A stretch of DNA of 64,000 bases from an uncultured Alistipes sp. (GTDB lineage: Bacteria > Bacteroidota > Bacteroidia > Bacteroidales > Rikenellaceae). The translations under genes were made by a program, and so were the position numbers. The stretch is taken from contig CALUIK010000006.1 of the NCBI GenBank assembly GCA_944320685.1, positions 62,001-126,000 on the forward strand, given 5' to 3'. The notes under the pieces were generated by a model. That model ran no database searches, was not told where the DNA came from, and saw only the letters and a program-made list of their open reading frames with translations. Every line of letters begins with the position of its first letter. The first letter of the stretch is position 1. Shown piece after piece: positions 60,756 through 64,000 of this stretch.

Positions 60756-63700
60756 ATGAGAGCTAAGATATTGAGCGCGAGTGCCGGATCGGGAAAGACC
60801 TACCAGCTGGCATATAAATATGTATATGATACGATACGTAATTACGACGAGAAGCCGTACCTGTACCGCGCCATCCTCGCCGTAACGTTTACGAACAAGG
60901 CTACGGAGGAGATGAAGAACCGTATCCTGCGCGAGATAGACACCCTCGCCTCGCATCCCGAACGCAGCAGTTACATGCCGTTGCTGCTACAGGACCCGTT
61001 GTTGAACGAGGCTCTGGTCGTGAACCGCGCGCGGGCCGTGCGGGCCAAGATCCTGCACGACTATTCGCACTTTACGGTTCTGACTATAGACAAATTCTTC
61101 CAACGCATACTGCGCGCCTTCATCAAAGAGTTGGGCATAGACCTGAATTACAATATCGAGATCGAGACAGCTTCGCTGTTGTCCAAGAGCGCCGATTCGC
61201 TTATCGATGACATTTCGCGCGACGATACGTTGAAACGCTGGATTACGGGTTTCGCGCAGGAGAATATCGACGAAAACCGTAAATGGGACGTGCGCGGAGA
61301 CATTATTGATCTGGGCAGGGAACTCTTTGACGAGAGCGCCAAGCGTGCGGTCATGGAGGCTCTGCCCAAACAGCGGCTTATGGATCTGCTCCGTGACGGG
61401 GAAGGCAGGTTGGCGGCGGCAGCGGCCGAGATGCGGCGTCTGGCGCAGGACGCCGTGCGCGAACTCGATGCGGCGGGTGTCGAGAGCGTCAATTTGTCGA
61501 GCGGCGTGGGTGGCGTTGTGGATTTCCTGCGGGCGACGGCCGCCGGCGTCATTGCCGCGCCGAACAAGACGGTGCGCAAGAAGATACTTTCGGATGAAGA
61601 GTGGAAGAAACGCGATGCGGCGGCCGAGGCTGTGCATGGTACGGCGGGCCGCATACTGGGCATATACGACGGCAGTGCAAGACTGCGGGAGACGATGGCG
61701 CTGATGCGCGGTACATACCGCAGTTACGCCCTACTGGGGGACATATATGCCAAAATCGGCGAACAGTGCCGCGAACAGGGCGTCATGCTGCTTTCGGAGA
61801 CAAAGTACATACTTTCAAGTTTTATCGCCGACAATGACGCTCCATTTATCTATGAGAAGATGGGCAACCGTTACGAGCGTTTCATGATCGACGAGTTCCA
61901 AGACACCTCGTTCATGGAGTGGTGCAACTTCCTGCCGTTGTTGCGCAACGCAATGTCGCAGTCGGCGGATACGTCGGTGCTGATCGTGGGCGACGTCAAG
62001 CAGTCGATATACCGTTGGCGCGGCGGCGATTGGCGCATCCTGCAGCAGGAGGCGGCGCGGCAGTTGGGAGAGAAGAATACCGAGACCTGCATGCTGTCGG
62101 ACAACTACCGCAGCCTGCCGTGCGTGGTGGAGTTCAACAACATTGTCACTCGGCGCATCGTGGAGGCCGACAATGCGTCGTTGAATGCTTTGTTGTGCAA
62201 GGCGGCCGGCGAGGGCCGATTGAGCATACCGGCGCGCGATGAACTCGTCGATACGCTGCAGCGGGCTTATGCAGGCCATGCGCAGACTCCGCGCCGTACG
62301 GGCCGCGGCGATGGGTATGTTCGGGTTGAACTTTTCGACGGGGAGCCGCCGCTGGTGGAGTGCATCGAGTCGATCGTAGCCCGCGGATATTCATACGGCG
62401 ACATAATGGTCCTGTACCGCAGCAACAGCGACGGCGCCCGTGCTGCGCGCATATTGCTTGAATACAAGCGGCGCAACAACCGCTTCAACATCATGACGCA
62501 GGACGCTCTGGTGGTCGGTAATGCCGCCGTGAGCGGCTTCGTGATAGCGGTGATGCGTCTCTCGCAGGATGCGGAAGATGCCATAAGCCGCGTCGTGGCG
62601 AATGCATATCTGGGTCGTGATTATGATGCCGCGCTGACACCGCGCGACATATCACTGCTGGCATATATCGGCCAGCTCACGCCCGAGGCGGCCTTCGAGA
62701 AGATAGTGGCCGAATACGGGCTCGATTCCCGCACCGAGGAGACGGCATACCTGCAGGCCGTGCATGAGCAGGTGGTGGCTTTCTGCGCATCTAAGGTGGC
62801 CGACATACAGCTATTTCTGAACATGTGGGACGAGCGGGGCGCTGCCCGCGCCCTCAGTGCGGAGAAGGGCGACAACACAATAGAACTGACTACTATACAT
62901 AAAGCCAAGGGGCTGGAGAAAAAGGTCGTGATACTACCCTATTGCAAATGGGGACTCGACCCGTCGAGCGGCCGCGGCAATATCGTGTGGGCGGAGCCGC
63001 ACGGCGGAGACATGCCGGATATGGGGCGGTTTCCCGTGCCATACCTCAAGTCCATGACGGAATCGGCTTTCTGCGACGAGTACTACCGTGAGAAGGTCTA
63101 TTCTCATGTCGATGCCATAAACATGCTGTATGTGGCTCTGACGCGCGCCAAAGAGGCGCTGTATGTGTTCGTGCCGCGGTCGAAGCGTATGAATATGGGG
63201 GTGTTGCTGTGGAATGCCGCCGCGACGGACAAGGATGCCGGATTTGTGGAGTACGGCACGTTGTCCGGGCCCGAAGCGGAAAATAAGGACGACGATGCGG
63301 CGGTCCGCAACGTCATAGTGCGAGGGTACCCAACTTCGGATGTGGCCATGCCCCTGCGCCTGCCGGCCCAGCGATATTTCGAGGAGGGGGCGGACGGAGT
63401 ACGTGTGCCGACGCCGCGCAGTGTCGGCATACTCATGCACGGGGTGCTCGGCAGTGCGGTAAACAGGGCGGATGTCGAACGCCGTATCGGCGAGATGCGC
63501 GGCTCGGGAGAACTATCCGAGGCGCAGGCTCGCGAGTTGTCGGAAGCCGTGCAGCGCGAGTTCAGCCGTCCGAAGGTCGCAGAATGGTTTTCCGACAGAT
63601 GGGATGAGGTGCGTAACGAGTGCGACATCGTAAGCCGCACTGCGGCGGGTACGCGGCGGCCCGACCGCGTCATGATACGCGGCAGCCGCGCCGTAGTCGT

Positions 63701-63848
63701 CGATTACAAGTTCGGCGCCGTCCGCAGCGGCAGCCACATGCGGCAGGTGGCGGAGTACATGCGTCTGATCTCGGGGATGGGATACACCCATGTGGAGGGT
63801 TACGTCTGGTACGTATCGCAGGGCGATGTCGTAGATGTTGTGTTATGA
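60756..63848 (+). CDS. addA: AddA-like helicase-nuclease
   Basis: UvrD/RecB-family motor of the end-resection complex, 1,030 residues. Walker A is SASAGSGKTYQ (about 7-17), Walker B/motif II is MIDEFQDTSFMEW, motif III/IV VGDVKQSIYRWRGGDW, motif V TTIHKAKGLEKKVVI, motif VI LYVALTRAKEALYV. The C-terminal PD-(D/E)XK nuclease ends in RPDRVMIRGSRAVVVDYKFG. Forms an operon with the AddB-like gene. Starts at ATG 60756. Confidence 0.9.
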   Translation: MRAKILSASAGSGKTYQLAYKYVYDTIRNYDEKPYLYRAILAVTFTNKATEEMKNRILREIDTLASHPERSSYMPLLLQDPLLNEALVVNRARAVRAKILHDYSHFTVLTIDKFFQRILRAFIKELGIDLNYNIEIETASLLSKSADSLIDDISRDDTLKRWITGFAQENIDENRKWDVRGDIIDLGRELFDESAKRAVMEALPKQRLMDLLRDGEGRLAAAAAEMRRLAQDAVRELDAAGVESVNLSSGVGGVVDFLRATAAGVIAAPNKTVRKKILSDEEWKKRDAAAEAVHGTAGRILGIYDGSARLRETMALMRGTYRSYALLGDIYAKIGEQCREQGVMLLSETKYILSSFIADNDAPFIYEKMGNRYERFMIDEFQDTSFMEWCNFLPLLRNAMSQSADTSVLIVGDVKQSIYRWRGGDWRILQQEAARQLGEKNTETCMLSDNYRSLPCVVEFNNIVTRRIVEADNASLNALLCKAAGEGRLSIPARDELVDTLQRAYAGHAQTPRRTGRGDGYVRVELFDGEPPLVECIESIVARGYSYGDIMVLYRSNSDGARAARILLEYKRRNNRFNIMTQDALVVGNAAVSGFVIAVMRLSQDAEDAISRVVANAYLGRDYDAALTPRDISLLAYIGQLTPEAAFEKIVAEYGLDSRTEETAYLQAVHEQVVAFCASKVADIQLFLNMWDERGAARALSAEKGDNTIELTTIHKAKGLEKKVVILPYCKWGLDPSSGRGNIVWAEPHGGDMPDMGRFPVPYLKSMTESAFCDEYYREKVYSHVDAINMLYVALTRAKEALYVFVPRSKRMNMGVLLWNAAATDKDAGFVEYGTLSGPEAENKDDDAAVRNVIVRGYPTSDVAMPLRLPAQRYFEEGADGVRVPTPRSVGILMHGVLGSAVNRADVERRIGEMRGSGELSEAQARELSEAVQREFSRPKVAEWFSDRWDEVRNECDIVSRTAAGTRRPDRVMIRGSRAVVVDYKFGAVRSGSHMRQVAEYMRLISGMGYTHVEGYVWYVSQGDVVDVVL

Positions 63849-63859
63849 GGTATTTTCAT

Positions 63860-63867
63860 TACCTTTG
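63860..63867 (+). promoter_or_regulatory. -7 element before the last, partial gene
   Basis: TACCTTTG, perfect TAnnTTTG, with GTTG 19 nt upstream (63837-63840). The ATG is 9 nt beyond, so the leader is at most a few nt. Confidence 0.6.
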
Positions 63868-63876
63868 TCTTTCGGT

Positions 63877-64000
63877 ATGTTCAGGCAGATAGCATATATT
63901 ATCCCCGCTTCATTCCGCCGCCGCAGCGTGACGGCCGCAGTCACCATATTGCTGCGCGCCGTACTCAACTTCTTCGGCATAGCGCTGCTCGTGCCGTTGC
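63877..64000 (+). CDS. Partial membrane protein, possibly ABC exporter
   Basis: Only 41 residues are inside the window. They begin MFRQIAYIIPASFRRRS, then a hydrophobic helix (AVTILLRAVLNFFGIALLVP). A short basic amphipathic start before the first membrane helix is common in ABC-type exporters such as CydCD-like transporters, but no ATPase motif is visible, so this is a guess. The promoter directly upstream supports the start. Confidence 0.5.
   Translation, partial: MFRQIAYIIPASFRRRSVTAAVTILLRAVLNFFGIALLVPL

Noticed and set aside
59382..60956. 524-codon minus-strand frame opposite the AddB-like gene
   Set aside because: Shadow frame; the plus-strand gene has nuclease and cysteine motifs.

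Overview
The window is chromosomal DNA from a member of the Bacteroidota, most likely order Bacteroidales. An Alistipes/Rikenellaceae-like host is my best guess, from the GC-rich coding style and gene content; no 16S or marker search was possible. Supporting signs are Bacteroidota promoters (TTTG about 20 nt before TAnnTTTG) in front of many genes, little Shine-Dalgarno use, an Oar-like TonB-dependent receptor, a NigD-like lipoprotein, M56/BlaI regulation, a Na+-NQR operon and an AddAB-type nuclease-helicase pair.

Layout. 1-6054: type II-C CRISPR-Cas locus, cas9 (5' end outside the window), cas1 and cas2, then a predicted short tracrRNA with its own consensus promoter, then an array of 19 intact repeats plus one degenerate repeat and 19 spacers. 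The tracrRNA anti-repeat and the degenerate last repeat agree that the array is read left to right. 6055-15429: a sensor kinase with a frameshifted response regulator, a DUF169 protein, an EamA transporter, and a TolC/adaptor/RND efflux operon whose adaptor is frameshifted. 15430-21919: a second efflux operon (adaptor, AcrB-type pump, NodT-type outer-membrane lipoprotein) with a divergent AraC regulator; the pump appears to lack about 43 residues of its porter domain. 22115-29593: an Asp-box (sialidase-fold) lipoprotein, a CPBP protease, a large PEP-synthase-like protein with receiver-type N-terminus, a GH43-like lipoprotein, a C_GCAxxG_C_C protein and MscL. 29731-33300: an Oar-like TonB-dependent receptor behind a 257-nt structured leader. 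33313-35704: umuDC and a HAD phosphatase with an apparently leaderless promoter. 35817-38733: a three-gene unit of a secreted protein with three degenerate plug-like modules, a BlaI repressor and an M56 peptidase with a TonB-type C-terminus. 38752-39504: NigD-like lipoprotein. 39866-45744: nqrABCDEF, with a rubredoxin domain fused to NqrC. 45930-48305: TatD hydrolase, TcdA and a 2-hydroxyacid dehydrogenase. 48549-50663: a LytM-like/S41 fusion. 50745-55781: proC, gpmI and alaS. 55885-57805: two M23 peptidases. 57897-63848: AddB-like and AddA-like proteins. 63877-64000: the start of a membrane protein, possibly an ABC exporter.

How it fits together. The left third is defence plus envelope efflux, with three independent lesions in efflux or regulatory genes. 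The middle is glycan, nutrient and regulatory accessory content. The right half is mostly housekeeping (respiration, glycolysis, proline, alanyl-tRNA, cell-wall peptidases, recombination). No tRNA, rRNA, integrase or transposase was recognised. The most unusual items are the CRISPR locus (very short tracrRNA tail; two spacers that are diverged versions of one coding target), the NqrC-rubredoxin fusion, the plug-module/BlaI/M56-TonB unit, and the LytM-S41 fusion.
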